Below, piece by piece: positions 28,329-35,945 of a DNA stretch of 35,945 nucleotides. Origin of the DNA: a virus; IMG/VR virus record IMGVR_UViG_3300042486_001174, positions 1 through 35,945 of that record; one strand, given 5' to 3'. Under the pieces are notes generated by a model. The model saw nothing but the letters and a program-made list of their open reading frames with translations. It was not told where the DNA came from and ran no database searches. Position 1 is the stretch's first letter. Each line of letters begins with the position of its first letter. The translations under genes were made by a program, and so were the position numbers.

Positions 28329-28916
28329 TTATAATGCTAAATTTTTAGAAGTATTCCAAACGCTGCGATTCTTTGCACCAACAAAATCTTCAGTTGGCAT
28401 GAATAATGCAATCTCCCATTCGGATGGAGGAATCTCTACAGTATGACTTACCACATGTGAGTAGAGGTAGTGTTTAAAGCAAGGAGCAAAAGCTCGTAGC
28501 TTACTCACGCGTGATAGCGTACTATATGCTAAACGAAATCGAGTCGACTCGTCCATCTTGTCATTGTTGAGAAACGACTGCAGTTCATCAAAGAAAACTG
28601 CGCGTGCACGTGGCGAAAGGTAATGTAGGTTAAGTCCATAGAACCCATTTTCAGCTGGACCCACCATAAGGATTAAAGGAAAGCGGTCATAGTATGGTAA
28701 TGTATCCTTTCCTTTTGGATCATACAGGAACATAAACATGCGACCAATTAAAGGCTTCTTGCGACGTGTCAATCTATCATCTGTCAATACTCGTTGTGAG
28801 CCGACATTTGACATCTTACGTAGTCTCTGAGTAAACCACTTACGAGACTTTTCAGTGTATGGTACTATTCCAGCGCGCTCAGCACGATCTTGGATCTTAG
28901 CAAATATAGAAGCCAT
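28329..28916 (-). CDS. Structural protein, possible gp2-like DNA end protector (195 aa)
   Basis: A basic protein with the striking segment L-P-Y-Y-D-R-F-P-L-I-L followed by G-F-Y-G-L-N-L-H-Y-L-S-P-R-A-R-A, conserved in T4-like phages. Next to gp4 this would be the T4 gene 2 position (protein that protects packaged DNA ends from host RecBCD). T4 gp2 is longer (about 270 aa), so the assignment rests on the motif and position. A TATAAATA box stands 6 nt before its ATG. Confidence 0.6.
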   Translation of the reverse strand: MASIFAKIQDRAERAGIVPYTEKSRKWFTQRLRKMSNVGSQRVLTDDRLTRRKKPLIGRMFMFLYDPKGKDTLPYYDRFPLILMVGPAENGFYGLNLHYLSPRARAVFFDELQSFLNNDKMDESTRFRLAYSTLSRVSKLRAFAPCFKHYLYSHVVSHTVEIPPSEWEIALFMPTEDFVGAKNRSVWNTSKNLAL

Positions 28917-28922
28917 ATCTGC

Positions 28923-28930
28923 TATTTATA
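28923..28930 (-). promoter_or_regulatory. T4-type late box before the gp2-like gene
   Basis: A perfect minus-strand TATAAATA. With T4 late spacing the start is 28917, leaving a one-base leader before the ATG at 28916. The box lies in the 18-nt gap after gp4. Confidence 0.62.
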
Positions 28931-28934
28931 TGTG

Positions 28935-29378
28935 TCATGTCAACAGCTTAATTCCAAGCGACTTGATAGTCTTTTCGGTCCACACCTCGAAGATGCAGTT
29001 ACGATCCTTTGCATATTCAGTTGCAGCTTCCCACTTTGAGATATTCTTGACGTATGTCATAACCTCCTTTATGTAAGCTGGTGTTTTGCGACTACGTGGG
29101 CGAGGTTCTTTTGTTTCCTTTTCAGGTTTGATCTCAATGAAGTAGGTCTGCCCTGTCTTGAATGTAACCTTTAGATCAACAAAGTAACGATGGATTTTGT
29201 TATCTGTCTTGCAACGATAAGGTATGATTGTTTCTTCGCTGTTCCACTTTTTGACGTTATCATTCTCGTCTAGCCAACGGAACACTTGTCGTTCCCAAAG
29301 CGAGCGATAGGTAACCTTTGTATGATCGCCATCATACTTACCTGGGTTCTTGACTCGATATGTTCCGCGGTACGCCAT
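28935..29378 (-). CDS. gp4: gp4-like head completion protein (147 aa)
   Basis: T4 gp4 (gp50/4) finishes the head after packaging so that the tail can join. The pattern Y-R-G-T-Y-R-V-K-N-P-G-K-Y-D-G-D, Y-R-S-L-W-E-R-Q-V-F, L-D-E-N-D-N-V-K-K-W-N-S-E-E and the later F-I-E-I-K-P fit the family; T4 gp4 is 150 aa. The D/E-x-K strand resembles a TnsA/restriction-like nuclease fold. First gene of the leftward late unit, with its own TATAAATA box. Confidence 0.87.
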   Translation of the reverse strand: MAYRGTYRVKNPGKYDGDHTKVTYRSLWERQVFRWLDENDNVKKWNSEETIIPYRCKTDNKIHRYFVDLKVTFKTGQTYFIEIKPEKETKEPRPRSRKTPAYIKEVMTYVKNISKWEAATEYAKDRNCIFEVWTEKTIKSLGIKLLT

Positions 29379-29385
29379 ATAAATA
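29378..29385 (+). promoter_or_regulatory. T4-type late promoter for gp48 (rightward)
   Basis: A perfect TATAAATA on the plus strand; the predicted start is 29391, giving an 11-nt leader before ATG 29402. It mirrors the leftward box at 29395-29402. Confidence 0.75.
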
Positions 29386-29394
29386 GATTCATAG

Positions 29395-29402
29395 TATTTA
29401 TA
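29395..29402 (-). promoter_or_regulatory. T4-type late promoter for gp4 (leftward)
   Basis: A perfect minus-strand TATAAATA; the predicted start is 29389, an 11-nt leader before the gp4 ATG at 29378. The two boxes form an inverted repeat around a 9-nt centre, so each transcript starts within the other promoter. Confidence 0.75.
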
Positions 29403-30382
29403 TGGAACTTATCTATTCACCAGTAATTCCGTCGGCTGTGCCAATGAAAGAGTGGGGTGTTCCTGGCAACACGTTATTCTATCCGATTGACATGGGGTCT
29501 GATCCTTCGAAGACTCCAGACGCAATAAGCGTCAACCGACCAATCATTATGTTCACGTGCGCATCTCGAGTTGCAAATGGGGACTCACAATACATTGGTT
29601 TTCCAATTCCTCAGGGTATTGAGTTTTCGGATGGTGCAAGTTATGATGATGCTGCACTTGGATATGCTGGCGCAGCGACCGCAGCTGTTGTAAAAACTGG
29701 CATGGAAGCGAGTGATATTGCGTCTAAAGCAGCTGGAATTATTGGAGATATTGGAGATGGCGGAATTGATTCCCTAAAAAACAAATTTGGAAGTGCTGCA
29801 ATTGCCGCAATTTCTAACTCTAAGCTTGGAGATAATATCAAATCTGGTGTTGGCATTGCAATGAAGATGACGACAAACAAACACATTGTGACTGAATTTA
29901 CTGGAGTTTCTACTCGTTCATTTGGTTTCAAATTTAAGCTTGTTGGTTCATCGAAGAAAGAATCTGAAATCATTCGCAACATCGGTACTGCGTTTCGTAA
30001 TGGGCTATATCCAGAGGCAGACCGCCTAGCGCTGAAATATCCGCCTACATGGACAATTCGCTTTATGATGGGTAATAATGATATTAGTTACCTTCCTAAG
30101 ATTTGGGAATGCTACTTGACTGCTCTCAGTGTATCATACAACGGATCGGCTAATCTTTGGCATACTGACGGTGCTCCAATTGAATGTGAAATTAGCGTAT
30201 CGTTTAAAGAAACCCGAGCATTGCGTCATCAAGATATTCGCAACCTTGATACAAACGCATTTATCAATATTCCTCCAGGAAATCGAGATGGGTATAAAGT
30301 GTTGGGTGAAACTGAACCGTTGTTTGCAAATAGTGGAACAACCAATCTTTCAACAAAAACACCAGAAGAACAAACTAAATGA
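29402..30382 (+). CDS. gp48: gp48-like baseplate tail-tube cap (326 aa)
   Basis: gp48 caps the baseplate centre and seeds tube polymerisation. The core pattern is visible: F-G-F-K-F-K-L-V, a following S-E-I-I-R-N-I-G-T-A-F-R-N-G-L-Y-P, Y-P-P-T-W-T-I-R-F, W-E-C-Y-L-T-A-L-S-V-S-Y-N and H-T-D-G-A-P-I-E-C-E. The middle Gly/Ala-rich region may be an alpha-helical insertion. Length is close to T4 gp48 (364 aa). It is the first gene of the rightward late unit; its end overlaps the next gene by 4 nt. Confidence 0.84.
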   Translation: MELIYSPVIPSAVPMKEWGVPGNTLFYPIDMGSDPSKTPDAISVNRPIIMFTCASRVANGDSQYIGFPIPQGIEFSDGASYDDAALGYAGAATAAVVKTGMEASDIASKAAGIIGDIGDGGIDSLKNKFGSAAIAAISNSKLGDNIKSGVGIAMKMTTNKHIVTEFTGVSTRSFGFKFKLVGSSKKESEIIRNIGTAFRNGLYPEADRLALKYPPTWTIRFMMGNNDISYLPKIWECYLTALSVSYNGSANLWHTDGAPIECEISVSFKETRALRHQDIRNLDTNAFINIPPGNRDGYKVLGETEPLFANSGTTNLSTKTPEEQTK

Positions 30383-31362
30383 AATACTTCCGTAGCTTTC
30401 CAACAGTCCGATATGATACGTTAGGTGATGGTGTATCTTCACTGATGACTGACTTTACGCCTAACTTTAAAGTTAGAAACGCAAATCTAATTAAGAACAT
30501 ATCGTATATGAATTATACGATTGGTGATGGAGAAAGACCTGACATCACGTCGCATATGTTGTATGGAACGACAGCATACCACTGGACATTTTTTACAATT
30601 AATGATCATCTACGAAAAGGCATTTCCGAATGGCCTCTTTCTCAAAATGAACTTGACAATTACATATCATTGAAGTATGGAAAGTATGCATGTATAACGT
30701 TTGATCCAACCTCACCGTACACAAACCTTTCATATGTCCCATTCACAACTGAGTACATAGATTCTTTATACCTTGCAGCTGAGACTGAAAACGGAATTGC
30801 ATATCGTAAAATCATTAGTTACGATACTCTATCTTGTCAGATGATTGTTGAAAGAGCTAATCCAATTTTTAACTTTTACACTGAAGCAGAACGAAATGAA
30901 TATGATCCAGTTGACATAAGTATATCTGACTTCATAAAGCTTGATTCATATCGTATAGTTTCAATACAGTTTGTTAACCACCCAAATGATAGCAAAGATT
31001 ATGTCGATGGACCAAATGAGGCTTTTGCATTACAAGTTAACTCTGCATACCAATCAACCGATGATGAAGATGCTATGCAGTATTATTACAATGTAGCAGT
31101 TGACAGTTCTGGCAATGATCTTAATCATGAGCTAATGAAAAACGCAACATACCAGTTTTATACATACATCAATGAAGAACCAACTTCATTATCGACATAT
31201 GATGTTATTGCAGGTGATAACATATACACTAATGTTAATCGCATCACATATGAAGAGATGGAGGAAATTAAGAATACCCAAAAACGAAATATTTCGGTTA
31301 TTAATCCGGCTAACATTGCGAGATTTACTGAATCATACTTCACTGCGCTAAATAATGGATAA
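30379..31362 (+). CDS. gp53: gp53-like baseplate wedge protein (327 aa)
   Basis: Residues ~50-90 (I-G-D-G-E-R-P-D-I-T-S-H-M-L-Y-G-T-T-A-Y-H-W and onward) match the N-terminal part of T4 gp53, in which a short tail (LysM-like) region contacts the hub. gp53 joins wedges to the hub. The protein is longer than T4 gp53 (196 aa) because of an added C-terminal region that includes T-Y-I-N-E-E-P-T-S-L-S-T-Y-D-V-I. The stop overlaps the hub gene's start by 8 nt. Confidence 0.84.
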   Translation: MKYFRSFPTVRYDTLGDGVSSLMTDFTPNFKVRNANLIKNISYMNYTIGDGERPDITSHMLYGTTAYHWTFFTINDHLRKGISEWPLSQNELDNYISLKYGKYACITFDPTSPYTNLSYVPFTTEYIDSLYLAAETENGIAYRKIISYDTLSCQMIVERANPIFNFYTEAERNEYDPVDISISDFIKLDSYRIVSIQFVNHPNDSKDYVDGPNEAFALQVNSAYQSTDDEDAMQYYYNVAVDSSGNDLNHELMKNATYQFYTYINEEPTSLSTYDVIAGDNIYTNVNRITYEEMEEIKNTQKRNISVINPANIARFTESYFTALNNG

Positions 31363-32812
31363 TGAACAATATAACACGTATGATCTTAACTCGCAAAACA
31401 CACCTCGCGGGTTAAGCAATGATGCAGCGCAGATACCTTCTTCATATAAGGTTGAAAAATTCATCATCTCTAATCAACAAGGTAGAACGATGGATATTCG
31501 CGGTCTTGTTGTCGGTTTTACAATAACTGAAGAAATCTATTCTCCTATTGTTGTCTTTAACGCTCGCATACGTGATACGATCAATTTCTTTGAGGAATTT
31601 GCGTTAAGCGGTCAAGAAATTATTAAGTTAGTTTTAAGAAAAGTTGAAGGACCTGACAACGAAGAAATGCAATTACCTTCAAGTAAGTGGAGAGTTCCAA
31701 AAACGATTGATTTATATCTTACGGTTAAAGAGTACCCAAACTACGTTAAGTCAAATGAAACACTTGACGCTCAGGAATATAACTTGATCGCAATTTCTGA
31801 TTATGCTTATTTAAGCAATCTTCAAAGAATCTCTCATAGTGTACATGGTAATACGATAGATAACATTAGCAAGATCTTCAATGAAAGCTTAAATGTAAAG
31901 CCTGATAAGATTACGTTACCCAAGAGCCGATATGCATGTGTTACACAATTTGATGGTGTCGTGACAGTTCAAACACCTCTTAAGGCAATTGAGTGGCTTC
32001 GTCAAAAATCGTTTGATCCAAAAGGCGCTCCGTTTTATGTTTACACGACAATAAGTGAAAATAAGGTTGTGTATAAGTCTTGGTCAGCAATGATTGATAA
32101 TGACAATCGTTATCCTAACAATGATTTTACTTACAAATTAAAGCAATACGTTGAGTCGACTCCATTGACTCAAGATGCATATGCTGAAAACATGGCGCGT
32201 ATCTTAAGCGTCAATTCAAACATTAAGCTTGATAAGTTAGCACAGGCATCACGTGGTGGATTTGCTAACACGACGCAAATAACAGATTTTGGTACTAAGA
32301 CATTTGTTGATCGTATCTTTAATATCGACAAAGATGAACAGGTGCGAAAAAACCGTATGGCGCGAACGTTGTCGAATTACAAGTTTACGGAATGGGGCCA
32401 AGCGTTTGGGTTCTTAAGTGGCCTAAAGGAAATTAAAGCTCCTCTTGAACTAAACAGAGCTGTTGACGCAAACATCACCGAGGTTGCGGCTCAAGCTGGT
32501 AGTAATAATGCGTCGAGCGTTCTTGAACAGCAATCGTCTGCAGCCAAGTCATACCTTGCAAATATTGATTCACAATCACACGAAATTGTTGTATTTGGAG
32601 ACTTTGGGTTGAATCCCGGAAGAAAGATCAATATTGAAATTCCAAAGTCAGCAAACATTAAGAAATTTTACGAAAAGCAAAAAGGTACTCCAGACGAAAC
32701 TGATGATAAAGACTACTCGTTAAGTGGTAGTTACATTGTAGCGGTAGCAGTACACACTTTCGAAAACGGATATTACTTAACACGTGCTAAAATAATTAGA
32801 GATAACACATGA
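31355..32812 (+). CDS. gp27: gp27-like baseplate hub protein (485 aa)
   Basis: The N-terminal half shows the hub-type opening: S-S-Y-K-V-E-K-F-I-I-S-N, I-T-E-E-I-Y-S-P-I-V-V-F and F-A-L-S-G-Q-E-I-I-K-L, which correspond to the tube-like beta-barrels of gp27/gpD hubs. The order hub, OB-fold protein, spike is the standard one in contractile tails. It is longer than T4 gp27 (391 aa). It would form the trimeric hub carrying the gp5-like protein. Overlaps the next gene by 4 nt. Confidence 0.76.
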   Translation: MDNEQYNTYDLNSQNTPRGLSNDAAQIPSSYKVEKFIISNQQGRTMDIRGLVVGFTITEEIYSPIVVFNARIRDTINFFEEFALSGQEIIKLVLRKVEGPDNEEMQLPSSKWRVPKTIDLYLTVKEYPNYVKSNETLDAQEYNLIAISDYAYLSNLQRISHSVHGNTIDNISKIFNESLNVKPDKITLPKSRYACVTQFDGVVTVQTPLKAIEWLRQKSFDPKGAPFYVYTTISENKVVYKSWSAMIDNDNRYPNNDFTYKLKQYVESTPLTQDAYAENMARILSVNSNIKLDKLAQASRGGFANTTQITDFGTKTFVDRIFNIDKDEQVRKNRMARTLSNYKFTEWGQAFGFLSGLKEIKAPLELNRAVDANITEVAAQAGSNNASSVLEQQSSAAKSYLANIDSQSHEIVVFGDFGLNPGRKINIEIPKSANIKKFYEKQKGTPDETDDKDYSLSGSYIVAVAVHTFENGYYLTRAKIIRDNT

Positions 32813-33834
32813 GAATTAATGATTGGTATGTAGGAGTAGTTGAGGACATCAATGATCCTCAAGGCCAAGGTCGTGTACGTGTTCGCTGCCTTGGGTATCA
32901 TACGCCTGATCGTAATAAGCTGCCAACGCAGGACTTACCTCTTGCAACTGTTATGTTGCCGACAACGTCCGCAAGTGTTGCTGGTATCGGTTTAAGCGCG
33001 ACGGCGTTAATCCCTAACACATGGGTATTTGGTTTCTTCCGTGATGGTGCCGAGTTACAAGATCCAGTGATCATGGGAACAATTACGTCTGCAAGTGGGT
33101 ATGACGTTGGATATGACGTGACTGGAAACATTGGGTTTGGCGATCCACACGGAGTGCTTGATGGCTTTATAGGAAATGACATACCGCCTGAAGCTGGAAC
33201 CGCAACATCCTCGACAGCTGGAACCGTTGCTAATAGCTTTGGAGCCGCAAACGCAGTTAATGGATCATATATGAATTCTAATGGTTTATCGACTTCGTTT
33301 GATCAACCTCAAGCTCAGTTTGTCCCAAATGGCGGAATGATTAATGTTGTAAATGTTGCACGTAGTCAACTGCATGTTAGAGAACAGCCGCCAGGCTCCA
33401 ATAACGGAGCAGACATTAAAAAGTTTTGGAGTGCAACCGAATACCCAGGTGGATATGGTGGAGAAAAAGGAAAATGGTGTGCTGCATTTATAGCATGGTG
33501 TGTACAGCAAGCAGGCGTATTATCTGAGGCTGAAAGACCTAAATCGGCAGCGGTCTTTGAATGGGAGAAATGGGCTAAAGGCAAATCATATGCGCAACTT
33601 CGCGAAAACCCAAGGTACATTAAAGCTGGAGATATAGTCATCTTTTCATATAGTCATATTGGTATTGCATCAACCGACAGTGACGCTTCAGGATCTTTTA
33701 AAACTATAGATGGCAATACATCAGGTGGAGGGAAAGGAGTTGGATGGGGCGTCTTTGAAAAAAATCGAAATATTAGAACTAGTGTACAAAGCGCTATCAC
33801 TATATCCAAGAATGCTTCTATCATTGCAGCTTAA
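32809..33834 (+). CDS. gp5: gp5-like hub protein: OB fold plus CHAP peptidoglycan hydrolase (341 aa)
   Basis: Residues 1-~115 are a gp5-type OB fold (V-G-V-V-E-D-I-N-D-P-Q-G-Q-G-R-V-R-V-R then V-F-G-F-F-R-D-G-A-E-L-Q-D-P-V-I-M-G-T-I). A flexible linker follows; then residues ~175-330 are a CHAP domain with C224 in K-G-K-W-C-A-A-F-I-A-W-C and H283 in Y-S-H-I-G-I, followed by D-G-N-T. It should cut peptidoglycan during injection. T4 gp5 carries a lysozyme domain here instead, and its beta-helix is in the same chain; here the beta-helix is the next gene. A weak CTAAATA box follows the stop. Confidence 0.86.
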   Translation: MRINDWYVGVVEDINDPQGQGRVRVRCLGYHTPDRNKLPTQDLPLATVMLPTTSASVAGIGLSATALIPNTWVFGFFRDGAELQDPVIMGTITSASGYDVGYDVTGNIGFGDPHGVLDGFIGNDIPPEAGTATSSTAGTVANSFGAANAVNGSYMNSNGLSTSFDQPQAQFVPNGGMINVVNVARSQLHVREQPPGSNNGADIKKFWSATEYPGGYGGEKGKWCAAFIAWCVQQAGVLSEAERPKSAAVFEWEKWAKGKSYAQLRENPRYIKAGDIVIFSYSHIGIASTDSDASGSFKTIDGNTSGGGKGVGWGVFEKNRNIRTSVQSAITISKNASIIAA

Positions 33835-33849
33835 TCACTAAATACTATT

Positions 33850-34698
33850 ATGGCAGACATTCTTCCAATTTCATCTAATTCGTGGAGCCCGCCGTTACAA
33901 GGTGGTGAATCCATTTACCCGTTTAACTCAGTACAAAAGTCACGCAGCGGACACATTCATGAAGTAGACGATACTCTTGGAGCCGAACGAATTCATCGCC
34001 AACACAAGAGCGGAACATGTGATACTTACAGCGCAGACGGCGGACGTACTTTAACGATTGTCGGTAGTGATTGGGTCACCATCATTCAAGATGGACACAT
34101 CTTCATCGGCGGTAATGCATCTATCACTGTCATGGGTGATTGTGAAACAGTGGTTGAAGGTAATTACAATTTATATGTAAAGAAGGATGTCAACTTAAAA
34201 GTTGATGGTAAGATTAATACTAAGATTAATGGCGGCGGAATTGCGGCTGACATCGTCGGCGACATTGGAACAAACGTGTCAGGTAATGTCATTTCAACGG
34301 TACACGGAGCTCATCAGGAAAAGATTATGGGATCAAAGAGTTTAACAGTTGGTGAAAAAATGCAAACTGTTGTGTCCAGTGATTCCACTTCTACTGTCAT
34401 GGGCAATTATGTTAACTCAGTTAGCGGAAAATCAATCATGGCTGCAGGAGGAGACGCGACCGTTGCTAGCGGTGCAAACTTAAACTTAGCGTCTGGGGGA
34501 GGAGTTATTGTAAACGCTCCATCTGATATGCATCTTGAAGCAGGCGATCTTACAGTCGATGAAAATGTAAATGTAACAGGACAAGCTAGTGTAAAAGGAA
34601 CAGTGACATCTGATATAGATGTTATTGGCGCATCAATCTCTCTTGTTAATCACGTTCACGTTGAAACCAATTCGGTTACATTACCTCCAACTCCATAA
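33850..34698 (+). CDS. Beta-helix spike protein, gp5 C-terminal-like (282 aa)
   Basis: The N-terminus reads Q-K-S-R-S-G-H-I-H-E-V-D-D-T-L-G-A-E-R-I-H-R-Q-H, the pattern at the start of gp5/VgrG-type spike regions. It continues as many short V-x-G-x strands (I-V-G-D-I-G-T-N-V-S-G-N-V and similar) that should form a trimeric beta-helix. The end contains H-V-H-V-E-T-N, which may bind metal near the tip. It is the membrane-piercing needle made as a separate protein. Confidence 0.84.
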   Translation: MADILPISSNSWSPPLQGGESIYPFNSVQKSRSGHIHEVDDTLGAERIHRQHKSGTCDTYSADGGRTLTIVGSDWVTIIQDGHIFIGGNASITVMGDCETVVEGNYNLYVKKDVNLKVDGKINTKINGGGIAADIVGDIGTNVSGNVISTVHGAHQEKIMGSKSLTVGEKMQTVVSSDSTSTVMGNYVNSVSGKSIMAAGGDATVASGANLNLASGGGVIVNAPSDMHLEAGDLTVDENVNVTGQASVKGTVTSDIDVIGASISLVNHVHVETNSVTLPPTP

Positions 34699-34704
34699 TT
34701 TCAT

Positions 34705-35945
34705 ATGGCAAACACCCAACTATCTTCGCTGACAGAATCAGTTAAAAACACGTTTAATAAATCAAAGTTATCATCCGATCCAACGGGAATATCTTTAGTT
34801 GGCACGTTAGCAGATCCAGCAAACTTATTGAATGTTTCGAATGCTAATACAGCAATGACTGTTGACAGCATGACTAACATTAGTGCTGTCATGGTTAAAG
34901 CGAATTTAGCGCTTAACTTGGAGCCAGCCGCAAATTTGTTCGATTGTGTAATGAATCTTGAGGATCGCATTATGGCTAAAGCTCAAGAAAAGGCAATGGA
35001 ATTACTTACAAATAATTCAACTGCAAAAGATGTAGTTTCGAAACTCGGCCAAGTTCAAGCATATGCTAGCACATTACAAGAAGTCATTAATGTTGCCAAG
35101 CTCATTAAGGAAAGAGATCTTCTCACAGAAATAGCAATCGCAAAAGGTTTACAAGGATTAGCGAAGGTCAAAAAGGTTCAGGAAATTTTAACTAAATTTG
35201 GAGGGGCGGTGAATAATATAACAGATATGATTAACAATCTTGATGTTCTTGATATTTGTTCCGCGCCAAACTATACTGCAAATGGTGCGATTCTCAGCAA
35301 TGGGATATCTTCACCAGCAATTATCCCGATGGCGTCACCGCCAACACATCCGGGTGCAACCGTTAATACTCAAGTAATAACAGCTAAGAATGATTATGAT
35401 GGTTTAATGTTCGAAATCAAGAATTACACCGGCAAGGATACATCAAAGACAGGCGACTCTTCATATGTTTCAATGATAACATCGGTAAATACAATTGCTC
35501 TTGCATATCATGATAAGTTAATGAAGTCGAAGTCAAATGCCGATGATGCGCGATTTGCTTCTGAATTTAAGACGAGTGTTGGTATTGAATTGAATACTCA
35601 TAATCTTCAATGGAATGAAGAAATCAAAACCGATTATAATAACAGATGTAATAATATCGGAATATCGCTTGGCCGTTCAGGTGACATTGTTCGCGCGTAT
35701 GCAATGCGCAATCAAATCGGACCAGTGACAGGCTCAATGCTTTCAACTGGTGTAACGGTGTATGGCGGGCCAAATACTGACTACACGACATTCTTAGACA
35801 TTAAACCTTCACAGCGCCCGCCGGAATTAACAGCATATTGGCAATCCCGAGGCTATAAAATACCTTCTGGTAATACATATACAAATAGCAAAGGAAAGTC
35901 TTTCAGGATTGGCACTCTCGATTATGAAGATGCGTTTAAAGGACC
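34705..35945 (+). CDS. Unknown virion-associated protein, 3' end beyond window (413+ aa)
   Basis: The frame opens at ATG 34705, 6 nt after the spike stop, and stays open to the window end. The first ~200 residues are helical (M-T-N-I-S-A-V-M-V-K-A-N-L-A-L), followed by a low-complexity turn region with S-P-A-I-I-P-M-A-S-P-P-T-H-P-G, then a further domain containing R-P-P-E-L-T-A-Y-W-Q-S-R-G-Y. No motif lets me name it. Its position after the spike suggests a tail, baseplate or injected protein. Confidence 0.85.
   Translation, partial: MANTQLSSLTESVKNTFNKSKLSSDPTGISLVGTLADPANLLNVSNANTAMTVDSMTNISAVMVKANLALNLEPAANLFDCVMNLEDRIMAKAQEKAMELLTNNSTAKDVVSKLGQVQAYASTLQEVINVAKLIKERDLLTEIAIAKGLQGLAKVKKVQEILTKFGGAVNNITDMINNLDVLDICSAPNYTANGAILSNGISSPAIIPMASPPTHPGATVNTQVITAKNDYDGLMFEIKNYTGKDTSKTGDSSYVSMITSVNTIALAYHDKLMKSKSNADDARFASEFKTSVGIELNTHNLQWNEEIKTDYNNRCNNIGISLGRSGDIVRAYAMRNQIGPVTGSMLSTGVTVYGGPNTDYTTFLDIKPSQRPPELTAYWQSRGYKIPSGNTYTNSKGKSFRIGTLDYEDAFKG

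Noticed and set aside
33838-33844. CTAAATA before the spike gene as a late promoter
   Set aside because: Two mismatches to TATAAATA in an AT-rich gap of an evident operon; too weak to call.

Overview
The window is part of a T4-like (contractile-tailed, strictly lytic type) bacteriophage genome. The evidence is direct: the helicase-loader and ssDNA-binding block 33-59-32 is in T4 order (22828-24701), a T4-type DNA ligase has its catalytic lysine at residue 160 (15151-16500), and there is a long run of T4-type baseplate, tail and head-completion genes (24714-35945). Two proteins with lipoprotein signal peptides (2562-3579) suggest a Gram-negative host. The host cannot be named from the sequence. 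Most gene starts lack a clear Shine-Dalgarno (SD) sequence, and several promoters fire at or almost at the start codon.

Layout. (1) 1-2160: a tandem array of five near-identical genes for proteins built from 23-residue HREDGPA repeats. Gene lengths differ by exact multiples of one 69-nt unit. (2) 2183-3579: a small unknown gene and two lipoproteins, closed by a strong terminator. (3) 3689-12533: a rightward block of small accessory genes. It holds an RNA-repair-like set (a cyclic-phosphate-processing receiver-type protein, an RtcB ligase, a macro-domain protein), an ATP-grasp protein, a membrane SPFH protein and a DEDDh exonuclease. A homing-endonuclease-like gene is inserted on the opposite strand. 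(4) 12611-20235: four short operons with an RNA ligase, DNA ligase, histidine phosphatase and many small unknown genes. (5) 20267-24701: an HD-type ppGpp-hydrolase-like gene, a Sm/SH3-like WYL_2 protein, and the 33-59-32 replication/late-transcription block. (6) 24714-29378, leftward: tape measure, gp51-like, gp26-like, a tail-tube-family protein, a gp2-like protein and gp4. (7) 29402-35945, rightward: gp48, gp53, a gp27-like hub, a gp5-like OB fold fused to a CHAP hydrolase, a separate beta-helix spike, and one unfinished gene.

How it works together. Eight promoters share TTTACA-17 nt-TATAAT (one has TAAAAT). They drive the small-gene, repair and replication operons and look like host-sigma70-type early/middle promoters. 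The structural genes carry T4-type late boxes (TATAAATA), including a back-to-back pair between gp4 and gp48. gp33, the late co-activator, is encoded here. The most notable signals are the length-quantised repeat-gene array, a canonical -1 slippery heptamer joining gp26 to a gp51-like frame just before the tape measure gene, a family of (nearly) leaderless promoters, and a spread-out RNA-repair gene set.
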